The notes under the pieces: generated by a model
Databases searched by the model: none
The model's input: only the letters and a program-made list of their open reading frames with translations
Told to the model about the DNA's origin: nothing
Translations under genes and position numbers: made by a program
From: Ahniella affigens
GTDB taxonomy: Bacteria; Pseudomonadota; Gammaproteobacteria; Xanthomonadales; Ahniellaceae
Length of the DNA stretch: 64,000 bases
Direction of reading: 5' to 3'
Assembly: GCF_003015185.1 (NCBI RefSeq)
Contig: NZ_CP027860.1
Span: forward strand, 3,286,001 to 3,350,000
Part shown: in pieces, positions 41,231-49,587 of the stretch
How the letters are laid out: every line of letters begins with the position of its first letter
Position numbering within the stretch: the stretch's first letter is position 1

Positions 41231-41360
41231 GGTTAACTCCGTGATGCCAAAAGACGGAAAATGTAGCCCGATATTGTAGCCTTGCCAGCTCCGGGCGTGG
41301 CCGAAAGCAGCCAGATTCGCCCGAAATTCGTCACAAACCTCAAGCGAAACCAAATAAATC

Positions 41361-42188
41361 GTGCGCGTTCCGATATTGACCTATCACGCTGTGAACATCA
41401 GCGGCAATGACTACGCCAGCAACGACCACGTGGCGCTGGCCCAGGACCTCAGGTTGCTGACCCGACTCGGCAAGCGCATCGTGCCGCTGGATTGGGTGAT
41501 CGACACCTGGAACGGCACCGCGGTCCGCGATCTGGAGGATTGCGTCGTGCTGACGTGCGATGACGGCTCAGACCTCGACTACTTCGATCTCGACTTCCCG
41601 AACCATGGCATCCAGCGCAGTTTCTACAACGTGCTGGTCGACTTTCATGCCGAGTATGGCCGCGCCGCGCAACCGAATCTGCATTTGACGTGCTTCGTCA
41701 TCGCCGATCGGAGCTCGCGTCAAGACATCGATCAGGGCTGCCTGTTTTCGAAGGACTGGATGCGCGACATCTGGTGGCACTCGGCCATCCGGTCGGGTCT
41801 GATTGGCATCGAAAACCACAGCTTCGATCACAATCACGCGGCCGTAAAACAGCCCGGCCTGGCGGGCATGGCGCGCGGCGATTTTTTTGCGGTAGACAAT
41901 TTCGAGCGGGCCGAAGCGCAGATCGCGAACGCCCGCGTGTTGATCGATCAGGAGATTGCACCGGCAAAGACCCGAGTGTTCGCGTATCCGTTCGGCCACA
42001 TCCCGCCTTATCTGATCAACGATTACTTGCCGAATCACGGCGAACGGTTGGGGTTGGCCATTGCCGTCGGTGACGGCGCCCAGCCGGTGACGATGGATAG
42101 CCCAAGATGGAATTGGCCACGCTATATCTGCGGCTGGCACTGGAAAAACCCCGACGCGCTGGCCCAGATTCTGGCTCAAGCGGGTTGA
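41361..42188 (+). CDS. NodB-like polysaccharide deacetylase-family protein
   Basis: A 275-residue carbohydrate esterase-like protein. The NodB fold is indicated by ILTYHAV at the N terminus, the Asp pair in LTCDDGSDLDYF, the metal histidines in NHSFDHNH and a late YPFGHIP strand. There is no signal peptide, unlike many family members, so it may act inside the cell or the substrate may be a small glycan. The start is GTG with a weak ribosome-binding site. The tRNA-Leu promoter begins just after its stop. Confidence 0.78.
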   Translation: MRVPILTYHAVNISGNDYASNDHVALAQDLRLLTRLGKRIVPLDWVIDTWNGTAVRDLEDCVVLTCDDGSDLDYFDLDFPNHGIQRSFYNVLVDFHAEYGRAAQPNLHLTCFVIADRSSRQDIDQGCLFSKDWMRDIWWHSAIRSGLIGIENHSFDHNHAAVKQPGLAGMARGDFFAVDNFERAEAQIANARVLIDQEIAPAKTRVFAYPFGHIPPYLINDYLPNHGERLGLAIAVGDGAQPVTMDSPRWNWPRYICGWHWKNPDALAQILAQAG

Positions 42189-42216
42189 TCGCCCGCAGGT
42201 CCGCCAAAAAAAGCGC

Positions 42217-42244
42217 TGGACAATCCCATCAGGCTTTGTATGAT
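42217..42244 (+). promoter_or_regulatory. probable promoter of tRNA-Leu
   Basis: TGGACA and TATGAT spaced by 16 bp, ending 34 bp before the tRNA. A reasonable sigma70 match located in the short gap after the deacetylase gene. Confidence 0.6.
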
Positions 42245-42278
42245 CCTTCGCCCGGCCCTTGCGGCCTGGCCCCCATCA

Positions 42279-42365
42279 GCCGGTGTGGCGGAATTGGTAG
42301 ACGCGGCGGACTCAAAATCCGTTTGTGGTGACACAGTGTGGGTTCGAGTCCCTCCACCGGCACCA
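42279..42365 (+). tRNA. tRNA-Leu (anticodon CAA)
   Basis: An 87-nt class II tRNA. Acceptor GCCGGTG pairs with CACCGGC; the anticodon loop CTCAAAA carries CAA; a long variable arm (GTGGTGACACAGTG region) is present; the T-arm is GGGTTCGAGTCCC; CCA is encoded. Confidence 0.97.
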
Positions 42366-42407
42366 AATCGCCCTAGGATGTCAACAGAACATCCGATGAA
42401 GAAGAAC

Positions 42408-42437
42408 AAAAGGCCGGATCCCAGGATCCGGCCTTTT
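42408..42437 (+). terminator. rho-independent terminator after tRNA-Leu
   Basis: AAAAGGCCGGATCC and GGATCCGGCCTTTT pair through a very short loop and run into T residues (TTTTGCTTT). It lies 43 bp after the tRNA end. Confidence 0.88.
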
Positions 42438-42939
42438 GCTTTGTGCCGCGGTCGGAACATCCGTGCCCGTACGCGGGTCCAACGAACATGGTTCTGATTG
42501 GGGCGCTGCTAGTGCGTGCCCCGCAGCAGGTTTGAATAAGTCGCAGCCGAGCAGATGCAGGGACATCTGCCCGGCTGCTTGGGTTTACTGCCGGATGGCC
42601 GAGGGGAGATTCCGGCAGTGCGCGCTCTATGGTCGCGTTCCGGAAATGGCTTGAAGAAAATCTGGGGGCGTCCGAGCCAAGGCAAGATCCATTGCTGAGG
42701 CGTAGTGGCCACTCAGGCGACGACGAGCGCCGCGGCATGGGCTTGAAAGGCAAGATTTCTGTTCGAGCGATTTCCGGAACACGACCGTATTGGCAACGTA
42801 TGCGGCTCAATTGCGGCGGCAATTGATCCATGTCCCGATGTACGGATCGATCATGCTTGCACGGATCGATCGCACCAATGCGCTATCGGAGGCCGCGGAT
42901 CAACCAGGGGGCTGGTCAATCCGCAGCCAGAACAACCAC
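42438..42939. other. structured gene-free tract between tRNA-Leu and ompW
   Basis: No convincing gene. Two strong adjacent hairpins are present: GCAGCCG-A-GCAGATG pairs with CATCTGC-C-CGGCTGC (42543-42578), and CTGCCGGA with TCCGGCAG (42588-42618). Further on, a 20-bp imperfect inverted repeat (GGTCGCGTTCCGGAAATGGC at 42631-42650 and its counterpart at 42767-42786) encloses 116 bp. It could hold a small RNA or a palindromic element. Confidence 0.5.
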
Positions 42940-43545
42940 TCAGAAGCGCTTGCCGAAGTAGAAACCGTACACCAGCGGGTCAATGTTGACCGTGCCAACG
43001 TCGGCTCCATCCACGGACACATCGGCATCGATATCCATCCAGCGTGCATCCACGCCGAAGAACCAATCGTTCTGCATGGCGAAGTCGATACCAGCGTGCG
43101 CCGCCAGACCGAAGCTGTTGCTGAGGCTCAAATCGGTGCCATCGATCGGACCATCGCTGTTCTCATCGTAGATCCACGTGAAGTTCAGACCGAGGCCGAG
43201 ATACGGCGACACCTTTTCACCAGCATTGAAGTGATACTGCAGCGAGACCGTCGGCGGCAGATGGGTCACATCGCCAGCGTCTGCGCCATTCAGCTTGACA
43301 TCGTGCTTGAACGGCAGCGCGGCGAGCACTTCGAGACCCAGGTTGTCGCTGAAGAGATATTCGCCCGTGATCGTCGGACGCCACGCGTTGCCCACGTCTA
43401 CATCAAGCGCGCCATTGGCGAGGCTGCCGTTGTCCGACTTCGGATCAACATTGTGCGCACCTACCGTGAAACGCCAATTGCCGTCAGCGGCCCAGAGCGA
43501 GGGCGTAACGAGGGCCAGCAGCAACACACTTGTCAGCTTTTTCAT
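42940..43545 (-). CDS. ompW: OmpW family outer membrane protein
   Basis: A 201-residue eight-stranded beta-barrel protein. The signal peptide MKKLTSVLLLALVTPSLWA is followed by alternating amphipathic strands and the terminal YGFYFGKRF ending in an aromatic residue, as barrel proteins require. The family motif GEYLFSDNLGLEVLAALPF is present. OmpW is a small-hydrophobe channel linked to anaerobic and redox adaptation. ATG 43545 with GGAGA upstream is chosen; an in-frame start nine codons earlier is less likely. Two FNR-like boxes lie about 90-125 bp upstream. Confidence 0.92.
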   Translation of the reverse strand: MKKLTSVLLLALVTPSLWAADGNWRFTVGAHNVDPKSDNGSLANGALDVDVGNAWRPTITGEYLFSDNLGLEVLAALPFKHDVKLNGADAGDVTHLPPTVSLQYHFNAGEKVSPYLGLGLNFTWIYDENSDGPIDGTDLSLSNSFGLAAHAGIDFAMQNDWFFGVDARWMDIDADVSVDGADVGTVNIDPLVYGFYFGKRF

Positions 43546-43634
43546 GAGAGTCTCCAATACCTTGTTTGTCATCGGCTACGAATCGGGGCGATTCGCTCTG
43601 GAGGCAATCATGCGCGCTTTGAATTGGCGTCAAC

Positions 43635-43670
43635 TTGATCGGGGTCAAGCGCAAATTTGATGCAAGTCAA
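43635..43670 (-). promoter_or_regulatory. tandem FNR/ANR-type boxes upstream of ompW
   Basis: TTGATCGGGGTCAA (43635-43648) and TTGATGCAAGTCAA (43657-43670) each match TTGAT-N4-ATCAA with one change, and their centres are 22 bp apart. They lie upstream of ompW, a gene whose oxygen-responsive control by FNR is documented in enteric bacteria. Confidence 0.65.
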
Positions 43671-43795
43671 ATTCGGCTGACGATCGCGCCCGAGCAACGA
43701 TTCAGCGGGCCCCAGAGCCGAGTGGACGCGCGGCGGCCACGAAAAAAATTGTCGCGCCGCCAATTCGCCAGCGCTTCAGAATCGGCCCCGCTCTG

Positions 43796-45463
43796 TTACC
43801 GGGAACGCCGATGCAACGCCGCGAAGAACGCAATAACTGCGCCCACGAAGGCCACCACAATCGGCAAGCTGACGCCGAACCACTTGGTGCCCTCGGCATC
43901 CAAGCCATACAGCAGCGCTGAAGACACCAGCAAGCCCGAGCCGATCACCGCAAACACAGTGCGGCGCTGGATCTCTCGGGATTCCGCAACCAACGACGCG
44001 ATCTCTTCCGAGCGCATGTCAATGCGCGTGTTGCCACGCGCGGCGTTGTTTAGGTACTCATGGAAAAGTCGCGGCAATTCGGGTGCCTGTTCGACCAGCT
44101 CCGGCAGGCGCTTCTGGAATGCATCGATAAACGACTGCAGTCCGTATTCCTTGCGCATGATTTCTTCGAGCACCGGCTTCGCGACTGCAAACAAGTCAAG
44201 CTTCGGATGCAGTTGCCGGCCAACTCCCTCGATATTGAGCAAGGTCTTTTGCAGCAATAGCAACTGCGGCTGGATCGTCAGCTCATAGCGATGCGCCAGT
44301 CGGAAAATCTTGGCGAGCACTTCACCCAGCGAAATCTCGGCAATCGGCTTCGTAAAGTACGGCTCACAAACACTGCGTACCGCCGCTTCCAACTCGTCAA
44401 CGCGCACATGGGCCGGCATCCAGCCGGCTTCCAGGTGCAACTCGGCGATGCGTCGGTAGTCGTTGTTGAACATGGCCCGAAAGTTCTCGGCCAGATAGCG
44501 TCGGTCCAACTCGGGCAGCGACCCGACGATCCCGAAGTCGAGCAGGATGAACCGCGGTTCATCCGGGTGTGCGCGATCGACCCAGATGTTGCCTGGGTGG
44601 GAATCGGCATGAAAAAAGTTGTGCTTGAATACTTGGATGTAAAAGAGCCGGACGCCCTTTTCAGCCAGCTTGATACGATCGATGCCGGCGGCGTCGAGTG
44701 CCGCCAAGTCACCAATCGGAATGCCGCTGACCCGCTCCATCGTCAGGACCCGCTCGGAACTGTAGTCCCAATGCACCACCGGCACATGGACATCGTCCGA
44801 ATCTTTGAAATGCCGGGCGAAATACGTGAGATTCGCCCCTTCGCGCTGCAGGTCGAGCTCGCTGGCCAGCGTGCGCTCGATCTCCGCAACGACTTCAAGG
44901 GGCTGCCATTTGTCGGCACTGGGAGCGTGCCGATCAACCAACGCAGCGACGCGCTTCAACAGGCCGAGGTCGGCCTGGATGCGCTGCTCAACGCGCGGTC
45001 GGAGGACTTTGATCACGACCGCCTGGCCATCTTTCAACGTGGCCGCATGGACTTGGGCAATCGATGCAGACGCGAGCGGCTTCAAATCGAAATCCGCAAA
45101 GATCTCACCGATTGGCCGGCCAAGCTCGGCCTCGATCATCGTCCGGGCTTCTTCACCCGAGAACGGCGCGACGCGATCTTGCAGCAACGCCAACGCCTCG
45201 GCCACATCGGCGGGCAGCAGGTCACGCCGGGTCGACAGAATCTGCCCGAACTTGACGAACAACGGCCCCAGTTCCTCCAGCGCCCGGCGGAGCCGATGAC
45301 CGCGACTCAGTGTCTCGGAATCAGCAGGCCCGGGAATCAGCGCCCGGCACCATTTCAGCCAGCCAAGACCCGGAAGCAGGTCCAGCAACTCGTCGAGTCG
45401 ATAGCGGGTCAGGATCAGGCCAATGCCAATGACCCGAAACGCCGAACGGCTCATCTTGATCAT
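43796..45463 (-). CDS. ubiB: ubiquinone biosynthesis regulatory kinase-like protein UbiB
   Basis: A 555-residue ABC1/ADCK atypical kinase needed for ubiquinone synthesis, probably as an ATPase that helps handle lipid intermediates. The KxGQ motif (FVKFGQILSTRRD), the A-rich loop SASIAQVH, the catalytic HADSHPGN and the metal-binding DFG (LLDFGIVG) are present. Two C-terminal membrane helices (about 500-548) anchor it. The start overlaps the ubiJ stop in ATGA, giving a ppiB-ubiJ-ubiB run. Confidence 0.95.
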   Translation of the reverse strand: MIKMSRSAFRVIGIGLILTRYRLDELLDLLPGLGWLKWCRALIPGPADSETLSRGHRLRRALEELGPLFVKFGQILSTRRDLLPADVAEALALLQDRVAPFSGEEARTMIEAELGRPIGEIFADFDLKPLASASIAQVHAATLKDGQAVVIKVLRPRVEQRIQADLGLLKRVAALVDRHAPSADKWQPLEVVAEIERTLASELDLQREGANLTYFARHFKDSDDVHVPVVHWDYSSERVLTMERVSGIPIGDLAALDAAGIDRIKLAEKGVRLFYIQVFKHNFFHADSHPGNIWVDRAHPDEPRFILLDFGIVGSLPELDRRYLAENFRAMFNNDYRRIAELHLEAGWMPAHVRVDELEAAVRSVCEPYFTKPIAEISLGEVLAKIFRLAHRYELTIQPQLLLLQKTLLNIEGVGRQLHPKLDLFAVAKPVLEEIMRKEYGLQSFIDAFQKRLPELVEQAPELPRLFHEYLNNAARGNTRIDMRSEEIASLVAESREIQRRTVFAVIGSGLLVSSALLYGLDAEGTKWFGVSLPIVVAFVGAVIAFFAALHRRSR

Positions 45464-46092
45464 GTGCGGCTCAAACGGGCTAGACGGGCTTCAAAACGCT
45501 CGACGTCATCGCGAAGTTGATCCACATCGGCCGCAAAGTCTTCGAGCAGCTCGCGCGTCGGGACCAATTCGCCTTCATACAGGACATATTCGGCGCTGGC
45601 CAGAACCGCCTGTCGACCCTGCTCACGAAACGCGTTGAATACCGATTGCAGCAGGCGGGCGACTTGTGGCCCGAACACCGGCCCGAGTCGCTCGGCAAAA
45701 CGCACTTCCAGATCGGGCTGGTAGCGCTTTGCCAGGGTTTCCAGGCTCCGCAACAAATCGGCGTCGCCACTGATCTGCACCTTACCGACCGGCAGCACGC
45801 CCTTTGCCTCGGGCCGGAGCAGCCCGGCGAGTCCGGCCAAAGACGTACGCAGGCTGAAATCCGGCTCGGGCTCGCTCGTAGGCTTTTCGATCCGGATTTG
45901 CGCGTTGTCGACGCGCGCCTGCAGCGTCCACTCCGGGCCCGCCCAGGTCAACTGGAAGCGTCGCCCCGCGAGCCCGGCGAGTTCGCCAGGCAAGTCGGGA
46001 TCGAGGCTGATCAAGCGATTCAGTGCCAGCGCCAGGGCCTCGCCAGCCATGGCGCGAAACAGTGAACCGGGAGAACGTGCGGAATCAGGCAC
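45460..46092 (-). CDS. ubiJ: ubiquinone biosynthesis accessory factor UbiJ (SCP2 domain)
   Basis: A 210-residue protein with an N-terminal SCP2-like lipid-binding domain (about 20-125, including [20 protein letters not shown]) and a C-terminal helical tail with a coiled-coil flavour ([17 protein letters not shown]). UbiJ holds polyprenylated intermediates within the soluble Ubi complex. Placement directly before ubiB is the standard arrangement, though ubiE is not adjacent here. Its start overlaps the end of ppiB by eight bases. Confidence 0.9.
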   Translation of the reverse strand: MPDSARSPGSLFRAMAGEALALALNRLISLDPDLPGELAGLAGRRFQLTWAGPEWTLQARVDNAQIRIEKPTSEPEPDFSLRTSLAGLAGLLRPEAKGVLPVGKVQISGDADLLRSLETLAKRYQPDLEVRFAERLGPVFGPQVARLLQSVFNAFREQGRQAVLASAEYVLYEGELVPTRELLEDFAADVDQLRDDVERFEARLARLSRT

Positions 46093-46609
46093 GGGCGTTC
46101 AGAATCTGATTCCACTCATTGACCTTGGCTGCCGTCTTGGCAAACAAGGCGGTGGTGTCGCCATGGATGGTGATCGACGCAATTTTCTCGCCGCCACGGA
46201 TGGCATTGACGATGGCCTGGTCTTCGGCACCCAGGACCTTGCCGAACACCGTGTGCTTGCCATCCAACCACGGCGTTGCCACATGTGTGATGAAGAATTG
46301 GCTGCCATTGGTGCCGCGCCCCATGCGCGAGCCGGCGTTGGCCATCGACAAGACGCCTGGGCCGCTGTGCTTTAGCGTCGGCACGATTTCGTCGTCGAAG
46401 TTGTAACCTGGGCCGCCGGTGCCGGTGCCAGACGGGCAACCGCCCTGAATCATGAAATCGGCAATGACCCGGTGAAACGTCAAGCCGTCGTAATACTTGC
46501 GCTGAGCGAGATTGACGAAATTGGCGACCGTAATCGGGGTTTCATCGGGGGTGAGCTGCACTTTGATGGTGCCGCGAGCGGTTTGGATGTGAGCCTGCAA
46601 ATCAGACAT
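46085..46609 (-). CDS. ppiB: cytoplasmic peptidyl-prolyl cis-trans isomerase (cyclophilin)
   Basis: A 174-residue single-domain cyclophilin without a signal peptide, so the cytoplasmic PpiB type. The active-site motif [34 protein letters not shown] and [12 protein letters not shown] are all intact. GGAG lies seven bases before the ATG. Its last bases overlap the ubiJ start, which makes a foldase the lead gene of a ubiquinone unit; the link is probably only transcriptional. Confidence 0.95.
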   Translation of the reverse strand: MSDLQAHIQTARGTIKVQLTPDETPITVANFVNLAQRKYYDGLTFHRVIADFMIQGGCPSGTGTGGPGYNFDDEIVPTLKHSGPGVLSMANAGSRMGRGTNGSQFFITHVATPWLDGKHTVFGKVLGAEDQAIVNAIRGGEKIASITIHGDTTALFAKTAAKVNEWNQILNARA

Positions 46610-46866
46610 GGAGTTCTCCTTAAGACAAACCTGAATCGTATCAGGCCCCGTGTCTTCGATCTGCCAATCCGGGCCGTTTGTCAGCGACCGACGGGCTGCA
46701 TCTTGAAAAATCCAGATTCGGTCTACAGTTTGTTGCCAACAGGGAAACGCCCTTCTCGCCCTGCCGAGTCGCCCAACGCGCGCACACCAATGTCGCGGGC
46801 AGGCTGGTTCTCGGCCCCGGCCGCGGCTATGCTCGGCCCCAATCGTAGGTTTCTGGAGGTTGGTCT

Positions 46867-47460
46867 ATGTTGCTGACGCCAAGGACGACGGCTGATATTC
46901 ATTCGACCCGAATACTGTCGCTGGATGCGAACGGTCGAATTCTGGATTGGATTTCCTGGCAGGATGCTGCCTGCCTGTACGTGCGCGATGCGGTGGCCTG
47001 GACCATCGGCGAGCCTTGCCTCACCGTGCATGGCGGCAATAATCGCAACACGGGCGAGCAAAGCCTGCTGCAGTTGCACCCGATCGTTGCCAGTCGAGGC
47101 CAGCGCCGCATGGGCGCAAAGGAACCGGCGCCGGCACTGACGAATGCCGCCCTGTTCAATCGCGACCGTTACACGTGCCTCTACTGCGGCAACCACTTTC
47201 AGAAGGCCGCACTGACTCGCGATCACGTGATCCCGATTTCCCGCGGCGGTCGCGATATCTGGCAGAACGTGGTCACCGCCTGCCTGCCGTGCAATGTGCG
47301 CAAGGGCTGCCGTACGCCGCAGCAGGCGCATATGCCGCTGCTGGCCGTACCGTACCGGCCGAGTTGGGTCGAGCACTTGATCCTGTCGAACCGGAACATC
47401 CTGGCGGACCAGATGGAGTTCCTGATGAGCCACTTGCCAAAGAAACGCGCGTTGAGTTGA
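46867..47460 (+). CDS. HNH endonuclease-domain protein
   Basis: A 197-residue protein with an N-terminal region of about 95 residues (TRILSLDANGRILDWISWQDAACLY, residues 15-39, is a typical opening of this subgroup) and a C-terminal HNH domain. Zinc cysteine pairs are C104/C107 and C139/C142; the catalytic pair is D119-H120 (LTRDHVIPISRGG). It belongs to the stand-alone group widespread in proteobacteria, often lacking any partner methylase. Biological substrate unknown. GGAGG lies six bases before ATG 46867. Confidence 0.85.
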   Translation: MLLTPRTTADIHSTRILSLDANGRILDWISWQDAACLYVRDAVAWTIGEPCLTVHGGNNRNTGEQSLLQLHPIVASRGQRRMGAKEPAPALTNAALFNRDRYTCLYCGNHFQKAALTRDHVIPISRGGRDIWQNVVTACLPCNVRKGCRTPQQAHMPLLAVPYRPSWVEHLILSNRNILADQMEFLMSHLPKKRALS

Positions 47461-47518
47461 TGCCAACAGCGGTGCCGGTTGAGCCACCCCGGCGCCACCG
47501 TTCGAGCGCGAATCCGAG

Positions 47519-47800
47519 TCAGCCGCCCGCCTCGTCGATGGCCTTGCGCTGCGCCGCAGCCTGGTCCAGCACCTGTTGTTCGACCTCGTTCGCTTTGCGC
47601 AGGGCCTTACCTTGGGTGTCGTAAACCGTGCCCTCCAAGGCGTTCGCATTGGGGTCTCTGGCGGCCGTCGTGGGTTCGGGTGGCGGCGGTGATTCGGCGC
47701 AAGCGGCCAGCGTCAAAACAAAGAGCAACACACTAATTCGACCAAAACTGGCTTGCCCAAGCAGCGATCGGTTGATTGCAGGACACATGGCATGGTTCAT
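47519..47800 (-). CDS. small hypothetical lipoprotein
   Basis: A 93-residue protein with a lipobox LTLAAC near residue 33, so it is predicted to be lipid-anchored after cleavage. The mature part has a proline run (SPPPPEPT) and a short helical tail rich in Glu, Gln and Ala (KANEVEQQVLDQAAAQRKAIDEA). ATG 47800 is chosen because AAGGAG stands eight bases upstream; the longer open frame lacks support. No family recognised. Convergent with the HNH gene. Confidence 0.7.
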   Translation of the reverse strand: MNHAMCPAINRSLLGQASFGRISVLLFVLTLAACAESPPPPEPTTAARDPNANALEGTVYDTQGKALRKANEVEQQVLDQAAAQRKAIDEAGG

Positions 47801-48042
47801 GAACTCACTCCTTCGTTCGCAAGGAATCAATGCGCTGATCGCTCGCGTCAGCACCTTGGCACGAGCCTGACAGATTTGCCCATGCAAGGCCACGCGAAGT
47901 CCGTCGCACATTGAACGATTCCATCGTTTACGGGGCTGCGAATTCTCGGCGTCTGAGTGACAATCGCGACCGTTGCCGACGGGCCGCGGATCTTAAGCCC
48001 GGTCGCCATCGGCAGCATACTGACCTGCTTTGGAGGAAGCCC

Positions 48043-48819
48043 ATGAATGCCTCGCGCTGGCGAATGGATGGACGAACCGCGTTGATCACCGGTGCCAGCA
48101 AAGGCATTGGCAAGGCGATTGCCGAAGAATTCTTGAGCCTCGGCGCGGATACGCTGTTGGTTGCCCGTGATGAGGATGCATTGAACGAGGTGACCCATGA
48201 ACTGTCGCGCCGATTTTCCGAGCAGCGTGTGGCGTCGTTCGCTGCCGATCTGACCGAGCCTGAGCAACGCCTGGAGCTCATCGATTGGGTCCACGATCTC
48301 GAAACGCCGCTTGATTATCTGATCAACAACGTCGGCGGCAATGAGCGCCGGGCTGCGCTGGATGTGGACGATGCGCTGTTGGAGCGACTCTTCGTGTTGA
48401 ACTGCGAGTCGGCGCTCGCGTTGAGCCGGCTCTGCCACCCGCTGCTGATTGAAAGTCCGGAACCTGCAATCGTGAATCTGGCGTCGGTCTCTGGCATGAC
48501 GCACGTCCGTACGGGCGTCGCGTATGGCATGACCAAAGCAGCCATCGTCCAGATGACGCGCAATCTCGCCTGTGAATGGGGCGAGGACGGCATCCGAGTC
48601 AATGCGGTGTCGCCTTGGTACACCCGTACCCAACGCACGCAAGTGGCATTGAACGACCTCGACTACCTGGAGGAGGTCCTGGCGGCCACGCCGATTGGTC
48701 GCGTTGCCGAAGCCTATGAAGTCGCGACGGCTGTTGCGTTTCTCTGTCTGCCGGCTTCGAGCTATATCAGCGGGGTGACGTTGCCCGTTGACGGTGGTTT
48801 TCTGGCCTACGGGTTCTGA
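48043..48819 (+). CDS. SDR family oxidoreductase, tropinone-reductase-like
   Basis: A 258-residue short-chain dehydrogenase. The NAD(P) motif is TGASKGIG (16-23), NNVGG follows near 95, and the catalytic set is S148, Y161 and K165 (YGMTK). The segments [22 protein letters not shown] and [19 protein letters not shown] are the hallmarks of the tropinone-reductase-like subgroup best known from plants. A basic Arg after the first strand (VARDED) suggests NADPH use. Substrate unknown. GGAGG precedes ATG 48043. Confidence 0.88.
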   Translation: MNASRWRMDGRTALITGASKGIGKAIAEEFLSLGADTLLVARDEDALNEVTHELSRRFSEQRVASFAADLTEPEQRLELIDWVHDLETPLDYLINNVGGNERRAALDVDDALLERLFVLNCESALALSRLCHPLLIESPEPAIVNLASVSGMTHVRTGVAYGMTKAAIVQMTRNLACEWGEDGIRVNAVSPWYTRTQRTQVALNDLDYLEEVLAATPIGRVAEAYEVATAVAFLCLPASSYISGVTLPVDGGFLAYGF

Positions 48820-48837
48820 TGCAACACGCGCGCCGTA

Positions 48838-48856
48838 GCGCGGCTTTAGGCCGCGC
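48838..48856. terminator. GC-rich hairpin in a convergent gap
   Basis: GCGCGGC and GCCGCGC pair perfectly around TTTAG between the SDR gene and the minus-strand gene ending at 48911. No T-run follows, so it is a weak terminator candidate. Confidence 0.45.
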
Positions 48857-48910
48857 GGGCAACGCCCGATGACGCCAAGTTGGCCAAGCCGAGATTTGCC
48901 GCTTCAACAC

Positions 48911-49576
48911 TCAGGGTGTCTGAGTTTTGCAGGACGCCACAAACTCAAGATCGAGCTGGTTGCCTTCGGCCTCCAGTTGCGGACGCTGCGACTCCGATGC
49001 AGCCGCGAGCTTCTCTTCCACTTGCCGCCGTTCAGTGCGGATCATGGTGCAGAGCTCGCTGCCCGTCACCAGCAGACATTGATCGCGAACAAGCACGAGA
49101 CGTGAAGACGCCTCTGCTTTCTCCGGGTTCGGCTTGGCCGATGCGACCGGAGGACGCTTTGCAGCCTGCACGTCGGCGCCTCCGGAATCCAGAATCAGAT
49201 TCGGCCGCTCGACCTTCCAGAGCGGTACCCAACGGGTTTCGTCATGGGTGGTATTGGAAACATAGTCGCCCCCCTCCGGCCGAATGCAGCGATAGCGTTT
49301 CCGCGGTTTCGGCACCGGCGGCGGCGCGTTCTTGCGCGTTTCTTCGTCGGTATTCGCAACTTCCGTGGGTGGCGCGGCGGTGTCTACCGGGTCCGCCGGT
49401 GGCGGCGGTGGCGGTTTGGGATCGGCAATAAAGCGCGGCAACTCTTTCGCATTCTTTGGACAGGGCTGATCGGTAAAGATCTTGCTCCCGTCGGCGAGAA
49501 TGCACTCCTGGAACGAAATCGCGCTGGCAGAGCCTGCCAGCGCGAACATCATGAGCAACCCAAGCGAACGCTGCAC
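48911..49576 (-). CDS. secreted DUF4124-like protein, closely linked to the kinase gene
   Basis: A 221-residue protein. An N-terminal signal peptide (QRSLGLLMMFALAGSASA) leads to a short domain with ILADGSKIFTDQPCP, resembling the DUF4124 start. A proline-rich linker and a C-terminal helical domain with a coiled-coil stretch (TERRQVEEKLAAASESQRPQLEAEGNQ, about 180-206) follow. GTG 49576 is preferred, with GAGGG upstream; a TTG at 49591 would overlap the kinase stop. Either way it is closely coupled to the Ser/Thr kinase gene and may belong to its signalling unit. Function unknown. Confidence 0.7.
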   Translation of the reverse strand: MQRSLGLLMMFALAGSASAISFQECILADGSKIFTDQPCPKNAKELPRFIADPKPPPPPPADPVDTAAPPTEVANTDEETRKNAPPPVPKPRKRYRCIRPEGGDYVSNTTHDETRWVPLWKVERPNLILDSGGADVQAAKRPPVASAKPNPEKAEASSRLVLVRDQCLLVTGSELCTMIRTERRQVEEKLAAASESQRPQLEAEGNQLDLEFVASCKTQTP

Positions 49577-49587
49577 GCTGCCTACCC

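Noticed and set aside
42438-42939. 6S, SRP, RNase P or tmRNA gene in this tract
   Set aside because: None of the conserved cores of these RNAs could be found; only generic hairpins are present.
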